From positions 1-37,234 of the forward strand of contig JADFJG010000024.1 of NCBI GenBank assembly GCA_022566265.1: 37,234 bases of DNA, read 5' to 3'. A program made the position numbers and the translations under genes. Every line of letters starts with the position of its first letter. Positions within the stretch are counted from its first letter, which is position 1. Below, one piece after another: positions 15,119 to 24,097 of the stretch. The stretch is from Pseudomonadota bacterium. GTDB taxonomy: Bacteria > Pseudomonadota > Alphaproteobacteria > SMXQ01. Under the pieces are notes generated by a model, which was not told the DNA's origin, did not search any database, and saw only the letters and a program-made list of their open reading frames with translations.

Positions 15119-16087
15119 ATGGCGCGCGTCATGAACATCCTCTTCATCACCTCGACCCGGATCGGCGACGCGGTCCTGTCCACCGGACTTCTCGATCATC
15201 TCATTTCACAATATCCCGATGCCCGGATCACCGTCGCCTGCGGACCCGAGGCGGCGCCGCTGTTCGAGGCCGTGCCCAATCTTCGCCGCGTCATGGCGAT
15301 GGAGAAAAAGCCCTTCGGCCGTCATTGGCTGGGACTTTGGGCCGGTTGCGCTCCTCAATACTGGTCCCTCGTCGTCGATCTCAGGGCGTCGCTGATCGCC
15401 TGGTTCCTGCTTGCCGGCGAAAGGCGGGTGCTGAAGACGGATGCGGCGCTGGTGCACCGTGTGCGCCGGCTTTCCGGACTGTTCGGACTGAGCGAACCTC
15501 GGGCGCCGCGCCTGTGGACGGCGCCCAGGCACGAGGAGGCGGCCAGGCGGCTGGTTCCCAATGGCGGGCCGGTGCTGGCGCTCGGCCCGACGGCCAACTG
15601 GCGGGCCAAGCAGTGGCCGGCGGAGAATTTCAAGGAACTGGCCGCGCGGTTGACCGCGCCGGACGGACTCCTGCCCGGCGCCAGGGTCGCGGTTTTCGGG
15701 GTGGCGTCGGAGCGGCCCGACTCGGCGCCGGTCATCGAGGCCATCCCGCCCGAGCGGATGATCGACCTGGTGGGCGAGGTCGACCTTTTGACCGCCTTCG
15801 CCTGTCTCAAGCGTTGCGCCCTGTTCGTCGGCAACGATTCAGGACTGATGCATCTGGCGGCGGCGGCGATACCGACCGTCGGCCTGTTCGGGCCGTCGAG
15901 GGTAGAACATTACGCACCCTGGGGCCGACATACCGAAGTGGCGCTAACCGCGATCCCCTTCGACGACCTGTTCCCGCCCGATTTCGATCACCGCACCACC
16001 GGCACGCTGATGGACAGCCTCGGCGTCGATGCCGCCGAGGCGGCGGTAAGGGCGTTGTGGGAACGGTGTGGAGGCGCCCGATCATGA
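15119..16087 (+). CDS. Glycosyltransferase family 9 (heptosyltransferase-like)
   Basis: 322-residue GT9 protein of the ADP-heptose:LPS heptosyltransferase type, acting at the cytoplasmic face on lipopolysaccharide core. The N-terminus ILFITSTRIGDAVLSTGLL is the classic start of the family. GPTANWRAKQWPAENF is the nucleotide-sugar region, and FVGNDSGLMHLAAAAIP the acceptor/donor motif near residue 240. The ATG at 15119 is used; an in-frame ATG at 15131 (MNILFI) is equally possible. It is the first gene of the glycan cluster and overlaps the GT2 gene by 4 nt. Confidence 0.92.
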   Translation: MARVMNILFITSTRIGDAVLSTGLLDHLISQYPDARITVACGPEAAPLFEAVPNLRRVMAMEKKPFGRHWLGLWAGCAPQYWSLVVDLRASLIAWFLLAGERRVLKTDAALVHRVRRLSGLFGLSEPRAPRLWTAPRHEEAARRLVPNGGPVLALGPTANWRAKQWPAENFKELAARLTAPDGLLPGARVAVFGVASERPDSAPVIEAIPPERMIDLVGEVDLLTAFACLKRCALFVGNDSGLMHLAAAAIPTVGLFGPSRVEHYAPWGRHTEVALTAIPFDDLFPPDFDHRTTGTLMDSLGVDAAEAAVRALWERCGGARS

Positions 16088-16860
16088 CCTCGCCGCCGCC
16101 GGCCACGGGGCGGAAGCTGTCGGCCCTCATCACCGTCCATAACGAGGAGGCCCGGCTTGGCGAATGCCTGGACACCCTGGGCTTCGCCGATGAGATCGTC
16201 GTCGTGCTCGACGACTGCACCGATGGTTCGAAGGAGATCGCGTCGCGCTTCACCGGCCGCCTGGTCGAGGGGGCTTGGGACATCGAGGGCGAGCGCCGGA
16301 ACGACGGCATCGCGGCTTGTTCCGGCGACTGGATCTTCGAGATCGATGCCGACGAACGGGTGCCCCAGGCCCTGGCCCGGGAGATCGCCGGAACGGTCGC
16401 GTCGTCGGACCATGACTGGCACCCGATCCCGGTCGACAACTATATCGGCGCCCGCCTGGTGCGGTACGGCTGGGGCGCCTATATGGGGCGCTCGTCCTAT
16501 GCCGGCTTGTTCCGCAAGGGCGCCAAGTCGTGGGGGCCAGAGCGGGTGCATCCATCGCTTAGCTTGTCGGCGCGAAGGGGGCCGGGTCTTGAAAATCGCC
16601 TCGAACATTACGTTTACCGCGATATCTCGGATCTCATCCACCGCTTCGACCGTTACACCACCTTAAGGTCCCAGGACCTTCGCGCCTCCGGCGATATCGG
16701 CTCGCTGGCCGCCAATGTGCGGCGCATTTTTTCGCGCTTCTTCAAGTGCTACGTCAGCCGCAAGGGGCACAGGGAAGGCGCGTATGGCTTGCTGATCGCG
16801 CTGTTCGCCGGTCTCTATCCGATCGTTTCCTACCTCAAGGCGAGGATCGGGGAGGAATGA
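16084..16860 (+). CDS. Glycosyltransferase family 2 (WaaE/KdtX-like)
   Basis: 258-residue GT2 enzyme related to lipopolysaccharide core beta-1,4-glucosyltransferases. It begins SALITVHNEEARLGECLDTL, has VLDDCTDGS, ERRNDGIAACSGDWIFEIDADERVP (the nucleotide-sugar and metal site) and a C-terminal hydrophobic helix GLLIALFAGLYPIVSYLKA. The open frame extends far upstream inside the GT9 gene; the ATG at 16084 is chosen because it overlaps the GT9 stop as ATGA and starts the family N-terminus. The 3' end likewise overlaps the GT4 gene. Sugar specificity not known. Confidence 0.9.
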   Translation: MTSPPPATGRKLSALITVHNEEARLGECLDTLGFADEIVVVLDDCTDGSKEIASRFTGRLVEGAWDIEGERRNDGIAACSGDWIFEIDADERVPQALAREIAGTVASSDHDWHPIPVDNYIGARLVRYGWGAYMGRSSYAGLFRKGAKSWGPERVHPSLSLSARRGPGLENRLEHYVYRDISDLIHRFDRYTTLRSQDLRASGDIGSLAANVRRIFSRFFKCYVSRKGHREGAYGLLIALFAGLYPIVSYLKARIGEE

Positions 16861-17894
16861 GCGTGCGCATCGTGCTCGCCGACGGCGGCATCGAATTCGA
16901 TGGCGCGACCATGGAGCGACGACCGCTCGGCGGCGTCGAGACGGCCGTCGTCTGCCTGACACGGGAGTTGGCGCGGCGCGGTCATCAGGTGATGGTGCGC
17001 AACAATTGCGCCGCGCCCATGGTGCATGACGGGGTCGACTGGGCGCCGCTCTCGGACGGCCTGCCGGATACCGCCGACATCTATATCGCCAACAGGGGCG
17101 ATAAGCTGCTGGGGCTCATGCCCCGGGCGCGGCGGACCGTTTTCTGGATCCACAATCCGGCCCGCTACCTGCTCAAATGGCGCTTTCTCGGGAAACTCTG
17201 GCGCCTCCGGCCGCCGATCGTCTTCATCGGCGATTACCACGCCACCACCTATCCCCGTTGGGCGCCGGACGGCGGGCGCATCGTCATCCCTTACGGCATC
17301 GACGAGACCTTCTCGACCGCCGAGCCGGCCGGGGACCCACCCGGTCCGCGCGCGGTATTCACCTCCAATCCGCTGAGATCGCTCGATTGGCTGCTCGAGC
17401 TCTGGACCGGGCGCATCCTTCCTCGTGTCGCCGGCGCCGAGCTTCACCTCATTTGCGGGCCGGCCACCTACGGCGCCTACGGGGCGGCCAAGGCGGGCGC
17501 CATGGAAGCGGTGCTCGACCGCGCCCGGGCGCTGGCGGATCACGGCGTCGTGGTCAGCCCCCCGGTGCCCAAGGCCCAGTTGAGCCGGGAGTTGCGCGCT
17601 TCTCGGGTCATGCTTTACCGTGGCGACGTCAACGAAACCTTTTGCCTGGCGGTAGGCGAGGCACAAGCCATGGGCGTTCCGGCCGTGGTCGGCAAGCTGG
17701 GCTCCGTGGTCGAGCGCGTGATCGACGGAGAGACCGGATTCGTCGCCGGGGACGAGGAGGCTTTCGCCGACGCCGCCGTCAGGTTGCTTACCGACGACGA
17801 TTTGTGGCGCCGGCAGCAACAATGCGCCCTTGCCCATCGACGCCGCTGGGGCTGGCCCGAGGCCGCCGCCGAATTCGAGAGGCTGATCCCCTGA
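16857..17894 (+). CDS. Glycosyltransferase family 4
   Basis: 345-residue GT-B glycosyltransferase. The N-terminal domain has RPLGGVETAVVCLTRELARRGH, the glycine-rich acceptor loop. The C-terminal domain contains NETFCLAVGEAQAMGVPAVV, with the EX7E-type donor motif, and VIDGETGFVAGDEEAF. Start at the ATGA overlap with the GT2 gene (GGAGGA just before). It is the last gene of a tight three-gene set and is followed by a likely terminator. Sugar specificity unknown. Confidence 0.88.
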   Translation: MSVRIVLADGGIEFDGATMERRPLGGVETAVVCLTRELARRGHQVMVRNNCAAPMVHDGVDWAPLSDGLPDTADIYIANRGDKLLGLMPRARRTVFWIHNPARYLLKWRFLGKLWRLRPPIVFIGDYHATTYPRWAPDGGRIVIPYGIDETFSTAEPAGDPPGPRAVFTSNPLRSLDWLLELWTGRILPRVAGAELHLICGPATYGAYGAAKAGAMEAVLDRARALADHGVVVSPPVPKAQLSRELRASRVMLYRGDVNETFCLAVGEAQAMGVPAVVGKLGSVVERVIDGETGFVAGDEEAFADAAVRLLTDDDLWRRQQQCALAHRRRWGWPEAAAEFERLIP

Positions 17895-17924
17895 GGCGAC
17901 GACGGCTCCGGCGCCGGTTGCCCG

Positions 17925-17948
17925 GGCCGATGCCGGCCTCTTTGCTTT
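17925..17948 (+). terminator. Possible terminator after GT4 gene
   Basis: Short stem GGCCG-ATGC-CGGCC (17925-17938) followed by TCTTTGCTTT, 31 nt after the GT4 stop. The stem is only 5 bp but GC-rich. Confidence 0.4.
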
Positions 17949-17992
17949 GACTTAATGGCCTCCAGGATGCATTGATTTCGCTAGGAGCCGTA

Positions 17993-18847
17993 ATGCTGGA
18001 AGGGCAACACATGCCGGAACACTGGGAGGGCCCGTTCGGCAAGGTTGGAATTGTGCATCGCACCTGCCCGCTCTGTGAGCACGACAACGGTGCCCAACCG
18101 GCAAGCCGATACTCCCACGATATTTGGCAGATCAAATACTGCTCGCGGTGCGGATTCGTTTACATCGAAAAGGCACCTGACTACGAGGCGCTGTTCTCGA
18201 AAATGGCTTGGGAGCGGACGACCAAGGTTGAGGAACAACGCCGAGCCTCGATCCGGCCGTTCTCCTACGGATTCAGCAAAAGGACCAAGTGGCGAATGCG
18301 CATTCTACCGCGCAAAAAGATGCACCTGCTGATCGGGTCCTATGCAAAGCCCGGAAACGTGATCGATCTTGGCTGCGGTAACGGCATGGCCATGGCCACG
18401 TTGGCCGACGGCTTCGTGCCGTTCGGCATAGAGATTTCGACCCACTTGGCCCGCTTGGCCGACGGCGTGTTTGGGAATCGTGGCGGCCGGGCGATAAATG
18501 GGCCCTGTCTTGAAGGACTCAAGGAGTTTCCCGACGCCTTTTTCGGTGCCGCGTCCTTGCGCTCCTATCTGGAGCACGAAATGAAACCAGTGGCGGTGCT
18601 TCGAGAGCTACACCGAACGCTGGAGCCGGGAGGAGTGGCCATAATCAAGGTGCCAAATTTCGGCTCCCTGAACAGGATGGTCACCGGCCGCAAGTGGTGC
18701 GGATTTCGCTACCCGGATCACCTCAATTACTTCACCCCGGGCACCCTACGGGCGATGGCAGACAAGTGCGACTATCGCACGTGGTTCGGTTCGACCTTCC
18801 GATTGCCGACAAGCGACAACATGTATGCCCTCCTGACGAAGACTTAA
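17993..18847 (+). CDS. Class I SAM-dependent methyltransferase with N-terminal zinc ribbon
   Basis: 284-residue protein. The N-terminus has a zinc-ribbon-like pair CPLCEHD (about 22-28) and YCSRCGF (about 48-54). The SAM-binding motif is VIDLGCGNGMAMATLA. The later LEPGGVAIIKVPNFGSLNRM and PDHLNYFTPGTLR segments are seen in methyltransferases of polysaccharide loci. The frame opens at a TTG (17972), but the ATG at 17993 has AGGAG 5 nt upstream and is preferred. It probably methylates a sugar or glycan end. Slightly less GC-rich than its neighbours and separated from them by gaps of about 100 nt, so it may be a later arrival. Confidence 0.85.
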   Translation: MLEGQHMPEHWEGPFGKVGIVHRTCPLCEHDNGAQPASRYSHDIWQIKYCSRCGFVYIEKAPDYEALFSKMAWERTTKVEEQRRASIRPFSYGFSKRTKWRMRILPRKKMHLLIGSYAKPGNVIDLGCGNGMAMATLADGFVPFGIEISTHLARLADGVFGNRGGRAINGPCLEGLKEFPDAFFGAASLRSYLEHEMKPVAVLRELHRTLEPGGVAIIKVPNFGSLNRMVTGRKWCGFRYPDHLNYFTPGTLRAMADKCDYRTWFGSTFRLPTSDNMYALLTKT

Positions 18848-18962
18848 CGGTCTGATTCGGGCTGGGGTTGGCGTTCAGCTTTCATGCTGTTCCCAAAAGG
18901 GGGGCAATCGCCTTTGAAATGGCATAGAGTGGAAGTCTCAATGGTTTCAACGGGAAACGTCG

Positions 18963-20534
18963 ATGGAAGAGACTGGCGTAAAGCGACGTCTTGGCGTGAA
19001 CCTCACGGCTCGACTCGACGGTTACACCCAGGCGCTGGCCCCGATGCGGCGATTCCTACTCTGCCTCGGCCTTTACATGCTCTTGCTGTTCGCCCTTCGC
19101 GGCTTCCTGTTTCCCGCCGCTTCCAGTGACGCCGCCGAGCAGCTGCTGTTCTCCCAATCCCTCGACTGGGGGTATAGCCTAAGGAATCCGCCGCTTTACA
19201 CCTGGCTGGTGATCGCCTCCCAGCAGGTCTTCGGTGTCACCATCCACTCCGTGGCCTTCGTCAAGTTCACGGCGATGTTCCTCATCTACTTTTTCCTCCG
19301 CCAGGCCGCCTTCGGCGTGCTCAAAGACGAGCGGTTGGCGAGCGTGGCGGCGTTATCGCCGCTAGCGCTTTACCTCATCGCCTGGGACTCGGTGATGAAC
19401 TACAGCCAGACCGTGCTCGTCGCCGCCATGGTCCCAGCGACCTTTTGCGCGCTTTTGCGCCTCGATCGCCGAGACGGTCTCGCGTCCTACGCCATCTTGG
19501 GGGTGGCGGTGGGGATCGGACTGATGAGCAAGTACACCTACGCCATTTTCATCATTTCGCTGTTGGCGGCGGCGATGATGGACCAACGGCTGCGCTTGCG
19601 CCTGTTGAACGCCAGGAGCCTCATAAGCGTCGCCATCGCCGCCGTGATCATCCTGGGGCATCTGCTTTGGTTGCTCGAGAACTCGGCGGCGCTCGCCCCG
19701 CTGATCCAATCCAATTTCACCTTCCCGCATGACGCGGATCCGGTCTCGACGGCCTTCCTCGGGCTTGGCTCCGTCCTCACCGCTTTCTTCAACGCGTCGG
19801 TGCCGCTGATCGTCCTGCTCGCCTTGTTCTTCTGGAAGGCTTTCGCCCCCTTGCGCGGCGCGAGCGCGCCTTCGGACCGGTACCGGAGGATCGTCGGCGC
19901 CTCGCTGATCATCATGACGGGCGTGATCTTCGTGCTCGTCCTTGGCGCAGAAGTCACCCGGCTCAGGACCCATTACATGGCCATGTTCATCCTGTTCCCG
20001 GTTTACTTCTTCGCCCGCGCCCAGGCGGCGGGCGTTTCCGGCGCCGCGCTGGCGCGTTACGCCGGCGTCGTCTCGGTCCTCGCCGTCATCATCGCCATCG
20101 CCGTGCCGCTCATCTACGTGGCCGAGCCGTTGAGGTGCAAGAAGTGCACGCTGATGGTGCCCTACGCCGCCTTCGCCGAGCGCTTGCGCGACGCCGGTTT
20201 TACGCGGGGCAAGGTCATCTCCTGGTACCTTCCGGTGCTCCTCAGCGGTAATTTGCGGGTGCACTTCCCGGATTCGGCCTTCGCCAGCGCCAAATATCCC
20301 GTCTACGACCCGCCGGGACTCAAGGCGAAGGGCCAGTGCCTCGTCATCTGGGAAAGCAAGCGCTATGCCGAGAAAAAGGCCGATATGCTGGTCGAGGCCC
20401 GCAAGAGATTGGGCGCGGCGATCACCGGGAACGAGCCGGTTGGCACGATTACCCTGCCCTTGACTGCCGCCAAGAAAGACAAGTTCCAATATGCCTATTT
20501 GCTGGTGCCGCCCGGCCAAGGCACATGCGAATGA
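18963..20534 (+). CDS. GT39-family membrane glycosyltransferase (ArnT/PMT-like)
   Basis: 523-residue polytopic protein with about ten membrane segments. The N-terminal region has LLFSQSLDWGYSLRNPPLYT, which fits the first periplasmic loop of the dolichyl-phosphate-mannose mannosyltransferase and ArnT families. Such enzymes use lipid-linked sugars on the periplasmic side to decorate lipid A or glycans. The usual acidic catalytic pair in that loop appears only as a single Asp (SLDWGY), so activity is inferred. The soluble C-terminus (about 390-523) is periplasmic. Ends in a 4-nt overlap with the O-antigen ligase gene. Confidence 0.82.
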   Translation: MEETGVKRRLGVNLTARLDGYTQALAPMRRFLLCLGLYMLLLFALRGFLFPAASSDAAEQLLFSQSLDWGYSLRNPPLYTWLVIASQQVFGVTIHSVAFVKFTAMFLIYFFLRQAAFGVLKDERLASVAALSPLALYLIAWDSVMNYSQTVLVAAMVPATFCALLRLDRRDGLASYAILGVAVGIGLMSKYTYAIFIISLLAAAMMDQRLRLRLLNARSLISVAIAAVIILGHLLWLLENSAALAPLIQSNFTFPHDADPVSTAFLGLGSVLTAFFNASVPLIVLLALFFWKAFAPLRGASAPSDRYRRIVGASLIIMTGVIFVLVLGAEVTRLRTHYMAMFILFPVYFFARAQAAGVSGAALARYAGVVSVLAVIIAIAVPLIYVAEPLRCKKCTLMVPYAAFAERLRDAGFTRGKVISWYLPVLLSGNLRVHFPDSAFASAKYPVYDPPGLKAKGQCLVIWESKRYAEKKADMLVEARKRLGAAITGNEPVGTITLPLTAAKKDKFQYAYLLVPPGQGTCE

Positions 20535-21796
20535 AAACCATGGACATGACGGCTTCATTGACGCCGGTTGCGCGGGTGCTCGTCCTGGCCATACCGGCGT
20601 TGCTGGTGATCGGCAAGGCGCCGCCCGATATCGCCGTGTCGCTGGTGGCGTTGCTGTTCCTTATCCGCTCCGCCCTGCTCGGGGACTTCTCGTGGGCGCG
20701 GACCCCGTGGATCAAGGCCGCGTTGGCGGTCTGGATTTATCTGATTTTGGCCAGCCTCGCCGCCGAACATATCGGCGCCGCCCTCGGTCGGGCGGGCCCC
20801 TGGGTCCGGTTCGTCCTATTCGCCGCGGCCTTGCAGTTCTGGGTGCTGAATGACGGTGTGTGGCTGAAAAGGTTGTTGATCGCGACAGCCGCGACGGTCG
20901 GTTTCGTCGCCGCCGACACGATCTTCCAATTCGTCTTTTCCTATGACATCTTCGGAATAGAGAAATATTCCGAGGTCCGTATGACCGGTCCGATGACCGA
21001 GCTGCCGCCGAAGGTCGGCGTCTACATCATGAGGCTGATGTATCCCGTCCTCGTCTGGGCGATGTTCTGGGCGGCCGTGAGTGGCAGGGGATCGATGGCC
21101 AAGGTCGCCGCCATCGCCGCGATCTCGGCCGGCGTCACCACGGTGATGATCACCGGCGAACGGATGGCTTTCCTGCTCGCTCTTTTCGGACTCGGAGTCA
21201 CCGTCGTCCTGCTCCCGGCGATGAGACGCACCTTTTTGGTGGCGCTGCTGGCGGTTGGCCTTAGCGTTGCCGGCATGTTCGCCCTCAAGCCGTCGGTTGC
21301 CGACCGCTCGTTTAACACCGTCGTTTCCGTCGTCGGGAATTTCTGGCAGACCCCCTACGGCCAGGGGTGGATCGGCGGGCTGAAGGTCGCCCGGGCAAAC
21401 CCGGTGATAGGGGTCGGTCTCAAGAATTACCGTACCACTTGCCGGACCGTGGTCTACGGTTCGCCCGACAAGATCGGGCCCGCCTGCAGCCTCCATCCCC
21501 ATAATTTTTATATCGAATGGTTGGCGGAGGCCGGGGCGATCGGGCTTTTCGGTTTCCTCGTTCTCATCACCTTGTGGACGCGTCATTTCCTCGCCCGCGC
21601 CGCGATTTGGCGCTCCGATGGGCTGGCGGTGGGCGCCGTCGTCGCCGTTATCACCTTCCTCTGGCCGATCGCCGCGACCATGGGCTTTTTCACCAACTGG
21701 CACGCGGCCTTGTTCTGGTTCGTGCTCGGCTGGGCCCTGGCGGCGACTGGCGAGAGGTCCGTCGTTGCCACGGGCGTCGCCGGAAAGCCGGTGTGA
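20531..21796 (+). CDS. O-antigen ligase/polymerase (WaaL/Wzy family)
   Basis: 421-residue membrane protein with about ten or eleven membrane segments and the Wzy_C domain. The periplasmic loop motif HPHNFYIEWLAEAGAIG is characteristic, with a preceding arginine-rich loop (KNYRTTCRTVVYG). Such proteins join O-antigen to lipid A core or polymerise repeat units. Start chosen at the ATG overlapping the previous stop as ATGA; ATG at 20525 is also in frame. Only 2 nt separate its stop from the next gene. Confidence 0.9.
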   Translation: MKTMDMTASLTPVARVLVLAIPALLVIGKAPPDIAVSLVALLFLIRSALLGDFSWARTPWIKAALAVWIYLILASLAAEHIGAALGRAGPWVRFVLFAAALQFWVLNDGVWLKRLLIATAATVGFVAADTIFQFVFSYDIFGIEKYSEVRMTGPMTELPPKVGVYIMRLMYPVLVWAMFWAAVSGRGSMAKVAAIAAISAGVTTVMITGERMAFLLALFGLGVTVVLLPAMRRTFLVALLAVGLSVAGMFALKPSVADRSFNTVVSVVGNFWQTPYGQGWIGGLKVARANPVIGVGLKNYRTTCRTVVYGSPDKIGPACSLHPHNFYIEWLAEAGAIGLFGFLVLITLWTRHFLARAAIWRSDGLAVGAVVAVITFLWPIAATMGFFTNWHAALFWFVLGWALAATGERSVVATGVAGKPV

Positions 21797-21798
21797 CG

Positions 21799-22827
21799 AT
21801 GCGCGTCCTCCAAGCGATTGCCGGCGCCGATGTTGGCGGCGCGGAGACCTATTTCGTCGATCTCATGAAGGGGCTCCATGAAGCGGGGCTGGAGCTCGAG
21901 GTCGTCATCCGGCAAAATGCCAAGCGTGCCGCCGCGCTCCGCGAGGCCGGTATCGATCCGATCGAGCTCACCTTCGGCGGTTATTTCGATTTCATCACGC
22001 GTGGGGCGTTGACGCTGGAAATCTCCGCCTTCAAGCCCGATGTCGTGCAGACCTGGATGAGCCGCGCGACCCGGCATATGCCGAGAGGCAGTTTCGTTCA
22101 TGTCGGATGGCTCGGCGGCTATTACAAACCGAGGAATTTCCGCCACTGCCACCATGTCGTCGGCGTGACGCCCGGCATCGTCTCGCATCTCAGGCAGAAA
22201 GGCGGCTGGCCCGAGGAAAGGTCCCACTATATCCCCACCCTGGCGGTGTGCGAACCGGCCGATCCCTTGGATCGCGCCGAATTCGAGACGCCGGACGATG
22301 CCCCCCTGCTCATCGCGCTTGGCCGGCTGCATGTGCAAAAGGGCTACGATATTCTGCTCAAGGCCGTGGCCGAGGTGCCCGAGGCCTATCTCTGGATCGC
22401 CGGCGAGGGACCGTTGAGGGGCATGTTCGAACGGCTCAGCGATAAACTCGGTCTCGCCCCCAGGGTCCGCTTCCTCGGCTGGCGGTCCGACCGCGAGGCC
22501 TTGCTCAAGACCGCCGATATCTGCGTCATGCCGTCGAGATACGATTCCTTCGGCAACGTCATGGTCGAGGCCTGGGCGCAGAACCGGCCGGTCATCGCCG
22601 CCGCCGCCGCCGGACCCCGGGGGCGGATCGAGGACGGAAAGAACGGGCTGTTGGTGCCGATCGAGGATGTTGGCGCGCTGGCCGACGCCATCCGGCGGCT
22701 GATCGGCGATGGCGCGCTTCGGACGCGTATCGCCGCCGCCGGGCGGGAGATCTACCAGGGCGAATACACCAAGGAGGCGGTGGTTGCCCGCTACCTCGAA
22801 TTCTTTGCTAAACTGGCCGGGCGATGA
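21799..22827 (+). CDS. Glycosyltransferase family 4
   Basis: 342-residue GT-B glycosyltransferase, beginning MRVLQAIAGADVGGAETYFV with the usual Gly-Gly-Ala-Glu loop. The C-terminal domain has LIALGRLHVQKGYDILLKAV and the donor-site motif MPSRYDSFGNVMVEAWA, then GRIEDGKNGLLVP. The frame opens earlier within the ligase gene; the ATG at 21799 is 2 nt after its stop. Last gene of the glycan cluster. Sugar specificity unknown. Confidence 0.92.
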   Translation: MRVLQAIAGADVGGAETYFVDLMKGLHEAGLELEVVIRQNAKRAAALREAGIDPIELTFGGYFDFITRGALTLEISAFKPDVVQTWMSRATRHMPRGSFVHVGWLGGYYKPRNFRHCHHVVGVTPGIVSHLRQKGGWPEERSHYIPTLAVCEPADPLDRAEFETPDDAPLLIALGRLHVQKGYDILLKAVAEVPEAYLWIAGEGPLRGMFERLSDKLGLAPRVRFLGWRSDREALLKTADICVMPSRYDSFGNVMVEAWAQNRPVIAAAAAGPRGRIEDGKNGLLVPIEDVGALADAIRRLIGDGALRTRIAAAGREIYQGEYTKEAVVARYLEFFAKLAGR

Positions 22828-22848
22828 AGAGACATCTGAAGAAACGAC

Positions 22849-23850
22849 ATGACGGCCGACGATAAATTCAACGCCTTGGTTCTCGACCAAGTCGATGGCA
22901 AGGTCGTTTGCGCGATGAAGGAACTCACGCCCGACGATCTGCCCGACGGCGATGTCACCGTGCGTGTCGCCTATTCGGACCTCAACTACAAGGACGGCAT
23001 GATCCTCGGCGGTCTCGGCCGCATGGTCAGGAAATACCCCCACATACCCGGCATCGACCTATCCGGCACGGTGGAGGCCTCTTCGCATCCGGACCTCAAG
23101 CCCGGCGACGAGGTGCTGGTGACGGGCCATTATTTCGGCGAGCGCCACTGGGGCGGCTACACCCAGAAGGCGCGACTCAACGGGGAATGGCTGATCAAGC
23201 TGCCCCAAGGATTGTCGTTGAAAAGGGCCATGGCGCTCGGCACGGCGGGCCATACCGCCATGCTGGCACTGATGGCGCTGGAGCGCGAAGGGCTCAAGCC
23301 CGGTGCCGGGGAGGTGCTGGTGACGGGTGCCGGCGGCGGGCTTGGCGGTGTCGCCGTCGCGCTGCTCGCCAGTCTCGGCTACGACGTCGCCGCCTCGACG
23401 GGGCGCGCCGAGCTTCACGACAGGCTGACGGCGCTCGGCGCCAAGGCCATCGTCGCCCGCGATGAACTTTCAGCGGGGCCGGAAAGGCCGCTGATGGCGG
23501 AGCGCTGGGCCGGCGCCATCGACACGGTCGGCGGGCAGACGCTGGCCTCGATCGTATCGGCGCTCAAATTCCACTCGGCCGTCGGCGCCTGCGGGCTTAC
23601 CGGCGGCAATGAGTTTACCGTCTCCGTGCTGCCGTTCCTGCTTCGCGGCGTCAGGCTGATCGGGATCGATTCGAGCGTCGTCGCGCCCGCCTACCGGCGC
23701 CTCGCCTGGCAACGCCTGGCCGAGGAGTTGCCGATGGAGAAGCTCGATACCCTGAGCACCGTGATCGGGCTGGGTGAGGTGGTCGACGCCGGGACTTCCA
23801 TCCTCAAGGGCGCCACCGCCGGGCGCGTTATCGTCGATGTCAACGCCTGA
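22849..23850 (+). CDS. acuI: Acrylyl-CoA reductase (AcuI/YhdH family)
   Basis: 333-residue zinc-independent medium-chain dehydrogenase/reductase. AcuI reduces acryloyl-CoA to propionyl-CoA with NADPH, useful for clearing a reactive intermediate of DMSP or 3-hydroxypropionate metabolism. Family marks are YSDLNYKDGMILGG, GIDLSGTVEAS, LGTAGHTAMLALMALE, the nucleotide-binding VTGAGGGLGGVAVALL, and FLLRGVRLIGIDS. The length is exactly usual for the family. It stands 21 nt after the GT4 gene and is probably not functionally linked to it. Confidence 0.93.
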   Translation: MTADDKFNALVLDQVDGKVVCAMKELTPDDLPDGDVTVRVAYSDLNYKDGMILGGLGRMVRKYPHIPGIDLSGTVEASSHPDLKPGDEVLVTGHYFGERHWGGYTQKARLNGEWLIKLPQGLSLKRAMALGTAGHTAMLALMALEREGLKPGAGEVLVTGAGGGLGGVAVALLASLGYDVAASTGRAELHDRLTALGAKAIVARDELSAGPERPLMAERWAGAIDTVGGQTLASIVSALKFHSAVGACGLTGGNEFTVSVLPFLLRGVRLIGIDSSVVAPAYRRLAWQRLAEELPMEKLDTLSTVIGLGEVVDAGTSILKGATAGRVIVDVNA

Positions 23851-23877
23851 GCCAGGCTGGCGCCGGATGGGTCACGC

Positions 23878-24078
23878 ATGAAATGGATCGTCGTCCTCGC
23901 GGTCGCTTCGTCGGTCCTGGCGGCCTGCGCCCGGCCGTGGCCCGATGGCAAGCCGGTGGCCTATCAGCCGGTGGTGGCGCACTGCTATATTACACTGGCG
24001 GAGGTGGAATGTTACGCCGCGCCCCAGCCGGGCCAGGAATACCGCCTGATGGGCAAGCGTGTCACCTTGCCGCGCTGA
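23878..24078 (+). CDS. Small lipoprotein, unknown
   Basis: 66-residue predicted lipoprotein with signal sequence MKWIVVLAVASSVLAAC (lipobox LAAC, Cys17). The mature part has two further cysteines (AHCYITLAEVECYAAP), which could form a disulfide, and ends in YRLMGKRVTLPR. No family recognised. It lies between acuI and the Sel1-repeat gene on the same strand. Confidence 0.68.
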   Translation: MKWIVVLAVASSVLAACARPWPDGKPVAYQPVVAHCYITLAEVECYAAPQPGQEYRLMGKRVTLPR

Positions 24079-24097
24079 CGGCGTGTTCCGGTCAACA

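Noticed and set aside
15034-16083. Extension of the GT2 frame upstream into the GT9 gene
   Set aside because: Those residues are an out-of-frame reading of the GT9 gene; the GT2 family N-terminus begins at 16084.
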